A stretch of DNA of 64,000 nucleotides from Platerodrilus igneus (taxonomy: Eukaryota > Arthropoda > Insecta > Coleoptera > Lycidae): the NCBI GenBank assembly GCA_036346225.1, contig JARFIW010001109.1:248001-312000 (forward strand), given 5' to 3'. The translations under genes were made by a program, and so were the position numbers. Positions within the stretch are counted from its first letter, which is position 1, and every line of letters begins with the position of its first letter. Positions 35,985-48,580 of this stretch are shown in pieces. The notes under the pieces were generated by a model. It made no database searches, was not told the origin of the DNA, and was given only the letters and a program-made list of their open reading frames with translations.

Positions 35985-36053
35985 AAATCATTTGCAAAAG
36001 GAGATGAGGTTATTTCTGTAAATGGTTATGCTAAAGAACCTACATGTCTAACA
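35985..36053 (+). other. Candidate single exon of a PDZ-domain protein
   Basis: A 69-nt open stretch (23 codons) lies between a good acceptor (ttttgtttcaacag) and a GTATGT donor. It reads KSFAKGDEVISVNGYAKEPT. The block KGDEVISVNG is the classic PDZ strand pair (GDEIL.VNG). Neighbouring exons were not found, so the gene cannot be named. It is on the same strand as KLHDC3 but unrelated to it. It could also be a chance match, as the exon is short. Confidence 0.4.
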
Positions 36054-38298
36054 GTATGTTTACATGATGCTGGAAAAAGTTCAAACTCAGAGAAATAGAG
36101 TCTAATTTTTCCACAAATGTGGATCGCTAAGCTAAGGCTAGTACTTCCTAACTAATAACCAAGGTATACATAAAGTATTATGACGCTGTTTAGTCGACCT
36201 CTGGTTAGAATAATTACATTGGAAGTAAGCGAGGCGTTTGTACACAAAAAGTGATTAATAGACCTCTGCGGGCAATGGACTTGATTGACACGTACAAGAG
36301 TTTTGCATTTGACAGCTTTATTTAACTTACAATAGGTACATTTGAGATATTATTTGCTTATTCTGGTATGGTCTCGAACATTAGATAAAATATACATCGC
36401 CGTAATGAGCATTATCTAGTTCAATTCTAATTGAAGCTTTGTTTACAATGTGAGGTCTAATTTAAAGCTTTGAAAGTCATGATATAAACTAGTGAAGTGA
36501 TCAATTTAAATTATTGTAATGATAATAGAAATTAATTGTAGTGGAACGATATAAAAATTAAGAAGATAGCATCGTACTTTTGGAATTCAGTATTTGTACT
36601 GGAAATAAATTGGCCCAGGTACTTTAGAATTTTGCTGAAGCTACGTAAGTCGATAATAAAGAATTGTTGTTATTGCAAAAGAGTTTTATTGGTATTACAA
36701 CAAATAATATAATTTTGTTCTTAACATCTGTTGTGCTGCTAAATTTCTATAAAATTTTGATGGTTGTTGTTTTTATTATGTGTTTAATTCTAAAATAACA
36801 CATGTTCTAATAATTAGCATACAATAATAATGGCGTTTTTAAGGTTTAAGTAACAAAAGGAAATGACAATAGGATTCTTACTAAACAAGGCCATAAATGG
36901 TGTAACGAATCTAGTGTTGATTAAATACCATTCATACATAAATGTATAATGTCGCAGTATGTGTAGTAATGCCAGAGTTTATGAATATTCATTTTATTGT
37001 TATCGGTAGAATGTTCACCTTGACCAAATTTTTTTATAATAATTTACAATAATAAAATTTTTTAATTTAATGTGCATGAGTTTGACTATGAACATACTAG
37101 AATAATAAAAATAAAGACGACGCAAAAAATGAGAAAACATGAAAACCATTTATATCATAAAGCATCAAACAGCAGTAAATGATAAGACATACACTATATC
37201 ACCTTCTGTTACTAGAATTTAACACCATTTTCCACGCCTAACTGTAAACCAAGCTTTTTTTTTAAATCTATTGCTACAGTAACATTGGCTCCCAGTATTT
37301 GAACAACAAACTTCTCATTGTATATGTTAATCATAACGGCTATATACACGACTTCAATCACAATCTGCTTGCAAGTGGTAGTTCGGAGAAGTATTGCCAG
37401 GTAGCGCTTTTCAATTACTTCCTATCGAAGTTGCTGAGTTGTCTAGTATCCACACATACCTTTTAATTAACTTCTTCGTCATTGTATATACTGTCTATAT
37501 TTCTATTAAAAAAATGTAACATGAATGGTAAGGTTGAAGTGAATATTTCTTGTTTTGAAGTTAAAAAGTTAGTCATTGTAAATATTGGAAATAGTTTGTA
37601 AGATACTGAATGGTGCTACCAGCAAAACTACCTGTATATCTTTCTTCGTCAACCGGCTATTTGCCATCACAGCTGCTTCAAACTGCTTAAAATCAGTAAG
37701 CCCAGTGTATTGCTGTCAAAATTTCATTTTAAATTTATACACAATTTTCCCTTTAGTTTCAACCCTTACAATTTCTTTCACTCTCTCTTTTTGGTATCCT
37801 CTCTCTTAATCTTTTATTTCTCCGATACATTTTTTCTTCAACTGTTTCTGCCTGTTTTTGTATCTGTTTGAGCAGCCTTTCTTCTATGGTATATAATTTT
37901 CTTCCACAGGTCTGTAATTTTCCATTAGATTTCTTTTAACAGATTTTGACATATTTTTAGATAAATTTTGAATTCTTCATTCATTTTTGTTCTGTGAATT
38001 TTAAATTTTCTATTAATTTATTTCCTAATGATTTTTAGATTTTGAATATATTGCCATTTATCCTACGCATTTTGTATTTATTTCTGAAGTTTTTGAATTT
38101 TTTTGTACTGTCAAATGGGGTGAATAGGATAACTATTTAATCTAATCTTCAAAGAAGAGCGTATGAGCAACAACCACTTCTTGTGAAGTTATGTTTAATT
38201 GCGGTTCCGCGGGAAGATATTGGTATTGAGAATGCAGTGGATGTATTTATTAGTAATGTAACTTATTTATGTTGAAATAAAGATATTGCAACTGTAAA
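36054..38298. other. No gene recognised
   Basis: AT-rich. Around 37600-38000 the minus strand has a lysine/glutamine-rich, coiled-coil-like pattern broken by stops (for example EERLLKQIQKQAETVEEKMY), possibly an old gag or ORF1 relic. Confidence 0.35.
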
Positions 38299-38796
38299 AA
38301 CACACACACACACACACATACACCATATTTACGGCCCTGAATAGGTTCCGACTTTCAACATCATTACATCCCAACACACACACACTTAAGCGTTATTCTA
38401 CACACACACACACCACATTTACCGCCCTACATACACTTAAGCGTTATTATACACACACACAAAAAAAACTATATTTAGGACCCTGAATAAGTTTCGACTT
38501 TCAAAATGGTTACATCCCAACACCCGCACACACACACACATACTTAAGCGTTATTATACACACAAACACACACACACACCATATTTACGGCCCTGAATAA
38601 GTTCTGAGTTTCAACATGGATACATCCCAACACATACACACACACACTCGAGCATTATTATACACACAAATACACACACACCACCATATTTATGGCCCTA
38701 CACACACTTAAGCGTTATTACACACACACACACACACATACATACACACACACCATGTTTATGGCCCTGAACAAGTTCCGACTTTCAACACGGTTA
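38299..38796. repeat. CA-rich minisatellite with long (~105 bp) and short (~52 bp) units
   Basis: Six repeats of (ca)n + ccatatttacggccct + gaataagttccgactttcaa + tacatcccaacac + cacttaagcgttattata. Units 2 and 5 lack the central half and are about 52 bp; the others are about 105 bp. The last unit is cut by the LINE at 38797-41979 and its remainder (tacatcccaacac) is found at 41979-41991. Confidence 0.85.
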
Positions 38797-41700
38797 TTAT
38801 TATTATTATTTATTAATCAATACAATGCTGTTGCCAGCGGTGGTAGCAATATAATAACAATTATAAATAAAACTAAGAAATACTAATCTAACAGGTTAGT
38901 AAACTGGGCTTTTGTTCCAGGGAAAGGGTCAAAGACACACTGAGGCAGTGCATTCCACAATGTGATACCCGTGCCAACTGGGGAGTTTGCACCAAAGGAG
39001 CTTGCAAATTTCGGACGTTGGATCTTACACCAATGGTCATTACGTGAGATGTAGTTGGCCACATGTAGACGGTTATCAATCTCCGTTAAGGAGGGCAATT
39101 TAGTTATGGCTTCGTAAATCAAAATTAGCAGTCTTCGGTCACGTCGTAAAACCAACGGCTCCCACTCTAAGAATTGTAAGAGTGCTGTGCAACTAACTGC
39201 ATAGTTGTAAGTATTCAGCACCTGCCGAGCCGCTCTATGTTGAACCGCCTCAAGGGCTAAGGCAAGAAACTTAGCTGGCGGACTCCAAACTGATGCACAG
39301 TACTCCAACGTAGGACGTACAAGACTAATGTATGCATATCGCTTCGTCTCATAGGAAGCAGCACAAAGACAATACTTGAGAAAGTTTAGCTGCTTATTAG
39401 CTTTAGAAATAACGTAAAGAACATGCTCATTCCACTTCAGGTTTGGTTGATAATAACACCCAGATATCTACAACTGACTGTTGGAGTGCGGGTAGTTAGA
39501 CACAGTCTGTAGGAGTGGGCAAATGAAGTTGAGCCGAATGCGACCCAGACTGTCTTGGTACAATTACTGAGCATCCCATTTGCTTCTGTCCAAGTTGTGA
39601 GATGGGCCAGGTCTTTTTGCAGAACATTACAATCTTCTTTAGTCTTGATTGCCCTATAGAGGACAATGTCATCAGCAAAGAGTCTAATAGTGGATGATAT
39701 GTTATTTACAATGGTGTTAATGAAGATCAAAAATAGAGTTGGACCAAGTACCAAACCTTACAGCACCCCTGAAGTAATCTCAACTGGTTCGGATATAGAA
39801 TCTTCAATCCTGACCTGTTGCGTGCGACCTGATAAAAAAAATCTTTAACCAGGACAGTACTCGCCGGTCAAGACCAATTTCAAACAAGCGCTCTACAAGA
39901 AGTTTGTGGGGCACACTGTCAAATGCCTTAGCCATGTCGATAAAAATAGCATCAACGGGTATTCCATTGTCGCGATGATTAGCTATGTCTTGTACAAAGC
40001 AGGCCCTGGTGTTCTTATAATAAAACGCCTTTTTATGCATAACCGGCGATGAAATGTACTGGTTCAAGACAATGTGGACTGGTAGATGGTCACTAAACGG
40101 GTCGAGGGCAGTACAGGTGGACCAGTCCACAATAGAGTTAACCAGGACAACATCTAAGATATGCTCGCCTCTGGTAGCACAATCTACAATTTGATGAATA
40201 TCCTCGGAAAGTAGTTGATTAATGAGATGTTGAACATAAGAACGAGAGAGTCTAATAGACCAAGTCACATTTGGCAGGTTGAAATCGCCACCCACCAATA
40301 TCCCAACGGGAGTATCAGAATTACTGTTTGCCTGCACTATTAAAGCTCTGAGCCGGGCAAGAATATCTATGGAAGTATACTGCGGTCTATAAACTGCAAA
40401 AACACACAAGAGCTTGTCATTAAGGTGGATATTAACTGAAACAATTTCGTACAGTTCATCATTAGTATGTAGAAAGGATGGCAATCTCTTGTGTACAGCA
40501 GTAAGGACTCTGCCACCCCTTGAAGGCCGATCACGCCTATAGATACGGTAGGAGTCTGGTAAAATTAACAAGTCACTTACATCATCGGTGAGCCAGGTTT
40601 CGGATGCAAGGATGATATCCGCACAATAACTTTTGCATAACGTATTGAAAGCAGTTAGTTTATTAACTAAACTACGACAGTTAACGATTATAATGCTCAC
40701 TTCCTTGTTTATGTTGCTATCTTGTTCAGCACTGTGCGCTCGCCTAATAAATTATGCTGACTGGTGTTATTGGCGTTTCTGTCCTTAGGAGGTTTAAAGA
40801 CAAATTCTCTGACCTGAACATTTGCAGGCCAGTACTGCGGGTTTATAAGGCGTTCCTTAACGTTTACTGGTATACCCAATTTGTAGGAACTAAAATACTT
40901 AGACGTGCTGATACGATAACAGACTGCATCAGTAGAATCAGTATTCAAAAACCTAAGGACGTCTACAGGATCCTGGGGTCTCCACCCGCTTTGTGCGCAA
41001 CCCTACTAAGGTGAATTTACGTTCGCCGCTGCACACCATGAAGATTGTCTGCATTGTCAGCGGCATCAGAAGTCGCTGTGCCGACAATAACTTTAGGCTG
41101 CTTCTTTTTACGGGCCACCGTGGACCACTCGTTCGACACATGGTGTATGGGTTTAGAAGTAGCAACCTTATTACCAGTATGTACTGGAGTTAAAGTATCA
41201 TTAAGCATCTGGGAAGTAGCATTTGCTATAGCAGTATTTTCAAGAGAATGTAAGTTTCTTACAGAGTCAGCAAGCTCCTGGGAGTCAGTAGGCAATTAAC
41301 AATTGAACAAGCATTAGCATAATTAACCTCTTGATAAAGAGGAGACAGCTTGCTTTGATTAATAGTGTTTGCCTTAGCAACACCTGTGTTTGTGTTGTGA
41401 TGATTACTTATCACAGCATGTGGAATATTATCATGTTTGTTAGATACTGGTATATTATTTATAATACCACTTTTAGGATCCTGAGAAATCTGTACATTGT
41501 TTGGCAGTAACCTGATTAGATCTATATTACTACACTTAAGTGCATCAATTTCAGCTTGAAGATCAGATAATTGCAAGTGTAATTTAGCAATTTCATTAAC
41601 CAAAGCACATGTTTCCCATTTAACTCCTTGCCTTACAATGAAGAGAAATTCGGGATTTTTTAAGAAGTCAATCACAGTTGCAGGTAGGTTTGATTTCTCA

Positions 41701-41979
41701 ACATCCAGTGCTTGTACACTTGCTGAATTCCTACTTGAGGACTCTGAAGACAGTTTTAAAGGTTCAAAGTTGGCCTTCAGACAGCAATCACAAAGGTAGG
41801 ATTTAATACCATCCTCAGTGGCAAAAACCTGGCCCTTTCTATCACTGCATGACTGGTGAGCTCTTTCACCACATTTAGCACACTGCACAAACTTATTAAC
41901 CACATTTTTTTTGCAATACACACAAAATTTCTGAGGAGCAAGTTGGCTGACATCGGCACTTCCAGCCATCTTGGTTTTT
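38797..41979 (-). pseudogene. CR1/Jockey-like non-LTR retrotransposon, internally deleted
   Basis: On the minus strand ORF1 starts at the ATG at 41969 (MAGSADVSQLAPQKF), not at the upstream ATG 42023, which is in flanking DNA. It has a PHD-like finger (CVYCKKN, CAKCGERAHQSC, CDCC) and continues in shifted frames to 40709, ending in YKLGIPVNVKERLINPQYWP. ORF2 at 40700-39804 contains a full APE endonuclease (VNCRSLVNKL, SETWLTDD, GGDFNLPNVTW, FSDHLPVHIV), then passes without frame loss to RT motif A (IDMAKAFDSVPHKLL). Thus roughly the first third of RT is deleted in frame. RT resumes at 39754 with LGPTLFLIFIN and FADD, and the C-terminal part is 39308-38883. The tail is (AAT)n at 38797-38815. 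Same family as the LINE at 3.2-7.3 kb. Confidence 0.85.
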
Positions 41980-42533
41980 ACATCCCAACACAAGGGTTGT
42001 ATATCTGGGAACCAATGTGTCACTAAAATAAAACTAAACCGGTTGACAGGGAATCATTTGAACATACATAGACTACTCCGTCTTGCTCACTACCCTCTGA
42101 TCAAGGTACTTGACCTACCAAAGCGGCATATTGAATATTTAATGTTATAAACGGAGTCCCTTCTGAAAAATGAATCTACTCTTTTTGAAACCATACAAGG
42201 CATTCTCGGCAAACTTCGGACGGATGAATCAAGTGTGTATATACTGATGTGACAAAGAGGTTACGAGAGGTCAATGAAACCCAAATTCCATAAATAAAAC
42301 CCACTCAAATAGAAAGAAAACCGGAATCCACATATTTAATCACTTCACCTTGTATAATGTAAGTGTACTTATTAGCCATTAAAAAGCAAAGCGAAATATT
42401 TGCCGTGTAGACTAAAAAGAAATCAAATGTTTTTTTAAAGTATTTGAAATAACTAAGATTTAAAGCATTTATTATAAAAACACAATTACCGTGTATGTAA
42501 ATAGTCAGTCTAAGAGATATAACTTTAATTAAT
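41980..42533. other. Flank between LINE and mariner; no gene
   Basis: It begins with the displaced end of the minisatellite unit (catcccaacac), then ordinary AT-rich sequence without coding. Confidence 0.5.
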
Positions 42534-44521
42534 TATACAGGGTGTCCCAAATTGAGTAGGATAGCATGAGTATCTTTCTTATTATTAATGATAGAGATCT
42601 GCTTAAATGAGCAAAGTTGTGTCATTTGGATAGCTTATTTAAATTCCGCATAGATACATTCGAAATTCCAAACGGTTTAGAAATTATTTAAAAAAAACTG
42701 AAAACTGCCAATTTCTTCAAAGTCGAATATTTTTGTTATAATAAAAGATACGAAAAAATGTTTCTTATAAAAGTTACTTAGTTCAATTGTGTGCACTTAG
42801 AAGTGATATTAAAATTAAATTCAAGATGGCGGTTATCGAGATATTAGCATCAACTTTCATATTTTAAATGGACGCCATATTGGATTTTCAGATGGTTAGA
42901 TAGCATATTTTTTTCTCTTTTCAACGATGTATTACAACATATGTTTAAATGAAATAATTTACTGAAAATAACAATTTAAATATTTTATCAAGTAGGCATC
43001 AACACAAATCAGTTTTAAAACAAATTAAACGAAAAAAAAACATTAGAATAACATTAAACACCAACTAATAAATCATAGCAATTGTTCAAAATGTTGACCG
43101 TTATTATTTAAACACAATCGGCAACGTTTTAGAACACTTTTTGTTACGCGTCGTAATGTATTCCCATTAAGACCGTTTATTGCCTGCATAAACGCTTCCC
43201 GTAGTTCATCTACATTATTGTACTGGAAATTACTTCCATATACATTATCTTTTAAAGTGCCCCATAAATAAAAATCCAGGGGTGTTAAGCCTGCTGATCT
43301 AGGCGGCCATTTTACAGGTGTGTGGGTCGTGATTACCCTGCCATCAAAACGGTTACTTAAGTAGGTGATAACATCTCTAGCGTTGTGTGGAGGTGCGCCA
43401 TCTTGTTGATACCAAATTTGATTATTTTGTGCCAAAGGTAGGTCGTCTAATAAATCTTTTAAAGATGTTTGAAGCATTTCCAAATAACGCTGAGAGGTTA
43501 AGGTTCCATCGAATATTATAGGACCAAGTAAACGGTTTCCCAATATACCACAAAAAACATTACAGCCAAATCGAAATTGATTGCGACGTGGAACTGTTAT
43601 GCGTGGGTTTTCCTGTGCCCAATAGTGTTCATTATGACGATTAAATATTCCACAGTTAGAAAAATAAGACTTATCGGTCCACAAAACGCGATTGATAAAA
43701 TCATCATTCTCCCTAACTTGATTGATTAACTATCTGCAAAATATTTATCTGCGGAGGTAGTCGTTTGGTTGTAAGTTTTGAGCAATCTGAAATCTGTAAG
43801 GGTGATATTTATACTTTTTTAAAATTCTTGATGCTTGAGACTTGGATACGTTTACTTGGGTTTCTATTTCCCGTGTTGAAATGTTTGGATTAGCTTCCAC
43901 ACAGACCAGTGTCAACACCTCATCTGCAATGTCTCCATTTATGTTTCGAGTAGGTTTTTTTAAACATCCATACTGCTGCATATTTGTGTCCAATCTTTGA
44001 AAGATTTTAATGTTTGGCTGTCTTTTTTCGGGAAAGTTTGTTAAGTATGTTTCGCCAGCAAGGCGACTGTTCTTATTACATTTTATGTATGTACAAAACA
44101 TATGATATTGTTCGCTTGTTGAAAAATTTGCCATTTGAATATTTTATAGAATAAGTATATCACAACTTATAACTGGGAAAGAGAATACACAAATGCCAAT
44201 TATTAGTACAACAGATACACTAATTCAACATGACAGTTTGTTATAATTTCAATTGTTTAAGAGAAATCTGATGATGCCTACTTGATAAAAAATTAAAATT
44301 ATCATTTTCAATAAATTTTTTTATTTAAACATATGTTGTGATACATCGTTGAAAAGAGAAAAAAATATGCTATCTAACCATCTAAAAATCCAATATGGCG
44401 TCTATTTAAAATATAAAAGTTGATGCTAATATCTCGATAACCGCTATCTTGAATTTAATTCTAATATCACTTTTAAGTGCACACAATTGAACAAAGTAAC
44501 TTTTATAAGAAACATTTTTTT
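42534..44521 (-). mobile_element. Tc1/mariner-superfamily element C, right end truncated
   Basis: It begins at a TA with TACAGGGTGTCCCAAATTG. A long inverted repeat pairs about 42755-43000 with 44265-44521 (for example ttcaagatggcggttatcga against tcgataaccgctatcttgaa). The outer ~220 bp of the left end has no partner on the right, so the right terminus is lost. It encloses the transposase at 43073-44134 and shares its end motif with elements A and B at 24-27 kb. Confidence 0.8.
43073..44134 (-). pseudogene. Mariner-type transposase (DUF4817 + DDE), almost intact
   Basis: Reads from ATG 44134. The N-terminal DUF4817-like part has ETYLTNFPEKRQPNIKIF and a helix-turn-helix follows (STREIETQVNVSKSQASRIL). 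Two nonsense codons (TAA at 43747-43745 and a TAG shortly after) lie in frame, and the frame then continues from 43744 into the catalytic domain to 43073. Catalytic Asp residues are visible in LWTDKSYF, YQQDGAPPH and LTPLDFYLWG, with 41 residues between the second and third, so it is a DD41D-type enzyme by my count. Total is about 353 codons, the usual full length. It would cut and paste the element at TA sites. The two stops make this copy a pseudogene, but a recent one. Elements A and B carry a related N-terminus or ends. Confidence 0.85.
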
Positions 44522-45041
44522 GCAAATAACTTGTCTTTTTTTATTTGAAATGCCTTTGGGGCATGAACTCGGGTGTCGCCACGAGAAGGTTTGTTGCGTT
44601 TGCAAATAAATTTTGCTGTAACATTCCGCAAATCTCAAAGGCCAGACGTACTTTTATAGACATCTATAGAATTTATTATGTAGTTTTGATTCAATTCTGT
44701 ACTTCCACACTTAGTAGTGTTGGTGTTTTATCACCTGATGGCGGTTTTATTTACTTTTGCTATAGTACAGAGATTGTTTCGAAATTATATCATTATAATA
44801 GCTTCGATTACTTCATAGGGTTGGAAACTAATCTGCTCTGATGAGACTTAACAAGCCAAAACCGTCGGTCAGTGGATGTTTCCTCTCCTGTGAAGTAATA
44901 AAGCTAATGTTTTGTTAATGGCTATATAACTACTAGCCCGATTTGTATTTGTCAATAGCTCTAATTATTTTCATAAGAGTTTGTTTACAGATACATCTTT
45001 CTTTATACACTATTTCTTATTGCGGACTGCAAGTAACTTGT

Positions 45042-45044
<3 letters not shown>
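44522..45044. other. No gene recognised
   Basis: A 98-codon plus frame (44545-44841) has no known motif; it starts in the truncated mariner end. Confidence 0.4.

Positions 45045-45102
<58 letters not shown>
45045..45102. repeat. (TA)n microsatellite
   Basis: TA run of about 58 bp abutting the 3' end of the truncated RTE copy (minus strand ...aagacctaatgatgatatat). Confidence 0.95.
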
Positions 45103-45103
<1 letters not shown>

Positions 45104-45460
45104 TCATTAGGTCTTCAGTCCTGGAACTGGTTAGACGCGTACCATCATTGTTTCCTATTCTGAACTAACCTACAGATTTCCCTGATATTTGCACAGCCTG
45201 CATCTATCACTATCTGATCTAGGTCAACATCTACCTCTTTTTTCCTATCTCTGCTTGTAATATATCCCATACTATTACCCAAAAATCCCTTAGAACGCAT
45301 TCTGCCCTTCTATTTCTCTTATCTTTTTTCCCAGATATCCTTCTTTCTCTACTATTTCTATAACCTATTTGTTATTATCTTTGTCTGTCCATGCTATCGT
45401 CTTCATACATCTGAAGCACAGCATTTCAAAAGACTGTGTATACAGCTCGTTCCCCTTCTA
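45103..45460 (-). pseudogene. 3' fragment of an RTE-like LINE
   Basis: On the minus strand this matches the last ~350 bp of the larger RTE copy at 45650-48580 (shared text such as gcagagataggaaaaaagag and the ccagttccaggactgaagac end). It is truncated at its 5' side and its 3' end runs into the TA tract. Confidence 0.7.
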
Positions 45461-45649
45461 TTGTTTTCTAATTTTATGCCCTATTTCACCGAGATTCAGT
45501 GAAGGGGGTTAAGCAACCTGTGGCTACCAAGATCCCCCAACACTTAGATATTTGCCGAAATAATGGTTTTCCAGTAAATCCTTTCACACACTTAACTTAT
45601 TCGAGAATGTTGCCCAACCAATTCTTGTAGTTACTTATAGTAATCATCG
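45461..45649. other. Spacer between two RTE copies
   Basis: Under 200 bp, no coding seen. Slightly GC-rich patch near 45500-45540. Confidence 0.4.
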
Positions 45650-48580
45650 TGTTTAAGCACAGTTATTTTCTCGTCATTAGTTTATCCATCTTGGGATTGG
45701 TTGGATGCGTACCTCCATTGATTTCTATTCTGGGCTAGCCTACACATCTCCCTGAAATTCCTGCAGCCTACATCTTTTACTATCTGTGTGCAGTAGTCTA
45801 ACCTAGATCTGCCTCTTCTTCTCTTTTTTCCTATCTCTGCTTCTAATATATTCCGCACTATTCCCTCATGCCGTAGTATGTGGCCTATCATCCTATCTCT
45901 CCTATTTTTTTACCGTTTTCCACATATTTCTTTCTTCCCCTACCGTTTTTAGTACCTCTTCGTTTTTAACTTTGTCTGTCCATGATATCTTCATCATACG
46001 TCTGTAGCACCACATTTCAAAGGCTTCTATCTTTTCTTGTCCGCTTCTCTTACTGTCCAGGCTTCACAGCCGTACAGTGCTGTGCTCCACACATATGTTT
46101 TAAGCAATTTTTCCTTGTTTTTATGTCTGTGGTCTTTGAGCACAGTAGTAGCTTTTTCTTGTTAAATGTAGCACGACCTTGTGCTAATCTTTGTTTTATA
46201 TCTTTTGTGCTTTTCCCATCTTGCGTTATTTGGCTTCCTAGGTAGCAGAAATCCTTAACCTCTTGTAAGTTCGTGTTACATACTTGTATTCTTGTTTTTG
46301 ATTTATTTTCCCCACCTTTGCATACTAGAACTTTAGTTTTAGTTTTGTTAATTTTCATACCGTATCTCTCTGTTAGAACCGATTCCATTTCATTAAGAGC
46401 AGCTTCTAACTCTTCCTTGCTAGACGCTAATACCACTATATCGTCTGCAAATCTAAGCATATCAATTTTTTGTCCCTGCATAGTAATTCCAAATGTCTTC
46501 CTGCATTTGACAGTATTCATTGCCTCTTCTATGTACAAGTTAAAAATCAATGGGGATAGGGCACATCCCTGTATCACCCCTTTCCTAATGTTTACTTCTC
46601 TACATTCCTGCTCTAATTCTATTACTGCTGTTTGCTCTTTGTATAAGCTATGTACTATTCGTCTATCCCTATAACTCATTCCAATCTTTTTTAGTATTTC
46701 AAACATTTTTTTCCATTTTACATTGTCGAATGCTTTTTCCAGATCTACAAACCCTATATACACGCTTTCCCCTTTTTCTATTGTTTTCTCCATTATCACT
46801 CTCAGAGCTAAAATAGCCTCCCGTGTTTCGCCTAAACCCAAATTGGTCTTCTCCTAGTATTTCTTCCGCCCGTTTTTCCATTCGTCTTTGCACAATTCTA
46901 GTTAATATTTTTGACACGTGTGCTGTCAAACTTATTGTTCGAAAATTTTCACATCTATCCGCGCCTTTCTTTTTTTGGTATAGTTACTATGATGCTACGT
47001 TTGAAAGCTTTGGGTATCTCGCCTGTCTCATACATATAGCTTACAAGTTGGAAGAGACATTCTGTTACTGCTTGTCCAGCGGCTTTTAGAGTTTCTGCTT
47101 GCACCTTATCTGTACCCGGCGCCTTACCATTTTTCAGACTCTTTAATGCTAATTCAAACTCATCTCTAAGTATAGGATATCCCAAGTCATCATTTTCAAT
47201 GTCTGATTCCTGTTCTAATGCAGTGAGTTCCTCTCCTGCATATAAATTCCTATATATTCTTCGATCTACCCACTTTCTCTCGTTTTCTATGATGACGTTT
47301 CCTTGTGCGTCCCTTATATTTTTGCTATGCGGTTTTATATCCCTAAAATTCATTCTAATTAATTTGTATGCTTCGTCTGTCTTTCCTATTTCCATCTTCG
47401 TTTGTATCTCTTTGCACTTTTCATCAATCCATTGTTCTTTAGCTTTCCTGCATTTTCGAATAATTTCCCATTTTATGGCTTTGTATCTCTGTTTTCCTGT
47501 TTCGTCTGATTTATTTTTGTATTTTCGTCTTTCTTCTATTAAATTCAGGATATCCTTTGTTATCCATGGTTTCTTATTTTCTTTTTGTGTATACCCCAGA
47601 ATATCTCTGGCCGCCATGTCTAGGCTGGATTTAATGTTATTCCATTCTGTTTCTACTTCCTTAGTATCAGATATTTTCCCGATATCTTTGAGCAATTCAT
47701 TTGACTTTTTTTCGAATCTTTCTTGAATATCTTTATCTTTTAGTTTCTCTAAGTCCAAGTTCCTTTTTCCGTTTCTTTTTTCCACATTCTTAAATTTAAG
47801 TGCGGCCTTCATAATTACGATGTTGTGGTCAGTATCTATATCTGCTTCTGGGTAGCTTCTACAGTCTTTTACTTGATTCCTAAACCGTTGTCTAACAAGA
47901 ATGTAATCTATTTGATATCTTCCTATATCTCCTGGCATCTTCCACGTATATCGTCTTCTAGCATGATGTTGAAATAATGTGTTTGTGATGATTAAATTGT
48001 TCTTGTCACAAAATTCTACCAGCCTATTTCCCCTGTCGTTTCTCGTGCCTAAACCAAATAAACCTACTACTGCTCCTTCCCTACCCTCACCTACCACGGC
48101 ATTAAAATCCCCCGTAATTATTAAATTTTCCTGTCCTTTTACGTATCTTAATATGTCTTCGATATCTTTGTAGATGGCTTCTACCTCTTCGTCACTGTAG
48201 CTAGAGGTGGGCATGTATACTTGTATTATTACTGTGTTTACCGGTTTAGATTTTAATCTAACCATAAGCACTCTTTCGTTCTTTTGTAAGTAATTTTCTA
48301 CACAGTATCCTATCTTTTTCCGCATAACTATCCCCACACCCAAATTTCCGTCCTCTGCTCCTGTATGAATTACCCTGAAGTCTCCACTCCAAAAATCCCC
48401 CGCCTCTGGCCACCGAACTTCGCTGATCCCTACTATGTCTAGTGATAACCTATTCATTTCGATTTTTAGGTTCTCTAGCTTACCTACTTGCTTCATACTT
48501 CTAACATTCCACGCTCCGACTCGCAGAATGTTCCCGACTCTTATTTTCAACTTTCCGATCGCATCCTCCGAAGTAGTCCC
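45650..48580 (-). pseudogene. RTE-like non-LTR retrotransposon, nearly complete
   Basis: The main open frame is 48550-46955 (531 codons), with an upstream in-frame extension before the first Met. It encodes an APE endonuclease (GAWNVRSMKQ, GISEVRWPEAG, VYMPTSSYSD, IITGDFNAVVGEG, YQIDYILV, DTDHNIV) and a linker leading to RT (LKNGKAPGTDKVQAE). A single-base indel in an A-run breaks it at IPKKERRG; the next frame, 46929-46699, has EDQFGFRRN. A second shift leads to 46841-46050, with motif A GFVDLEKAFDNVKW, GVIQGCALSPLIFNLY and catalytic FADD. The C-terminal part (GHILRHEGIVRNIL) ends at 45682. Only about four lesions separate it from an intact element, so it is young. The RTE clade is from motif memory. 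Confidence 0.85.

Noticed and set aside
41980..42023. Upstream Met at 42023 as ORF1 start of the minus-strand LINE
   Set aside because: The segment is flanking minisatellite/host DNA; the element begins at about 41979 and its ATG is at 41969.
47199..47726. 175-codon plus-strand open frame
   Set aside because: Exact antisense of the RTE endonuclease/RT frame; Ser/Phe-rich shadow.
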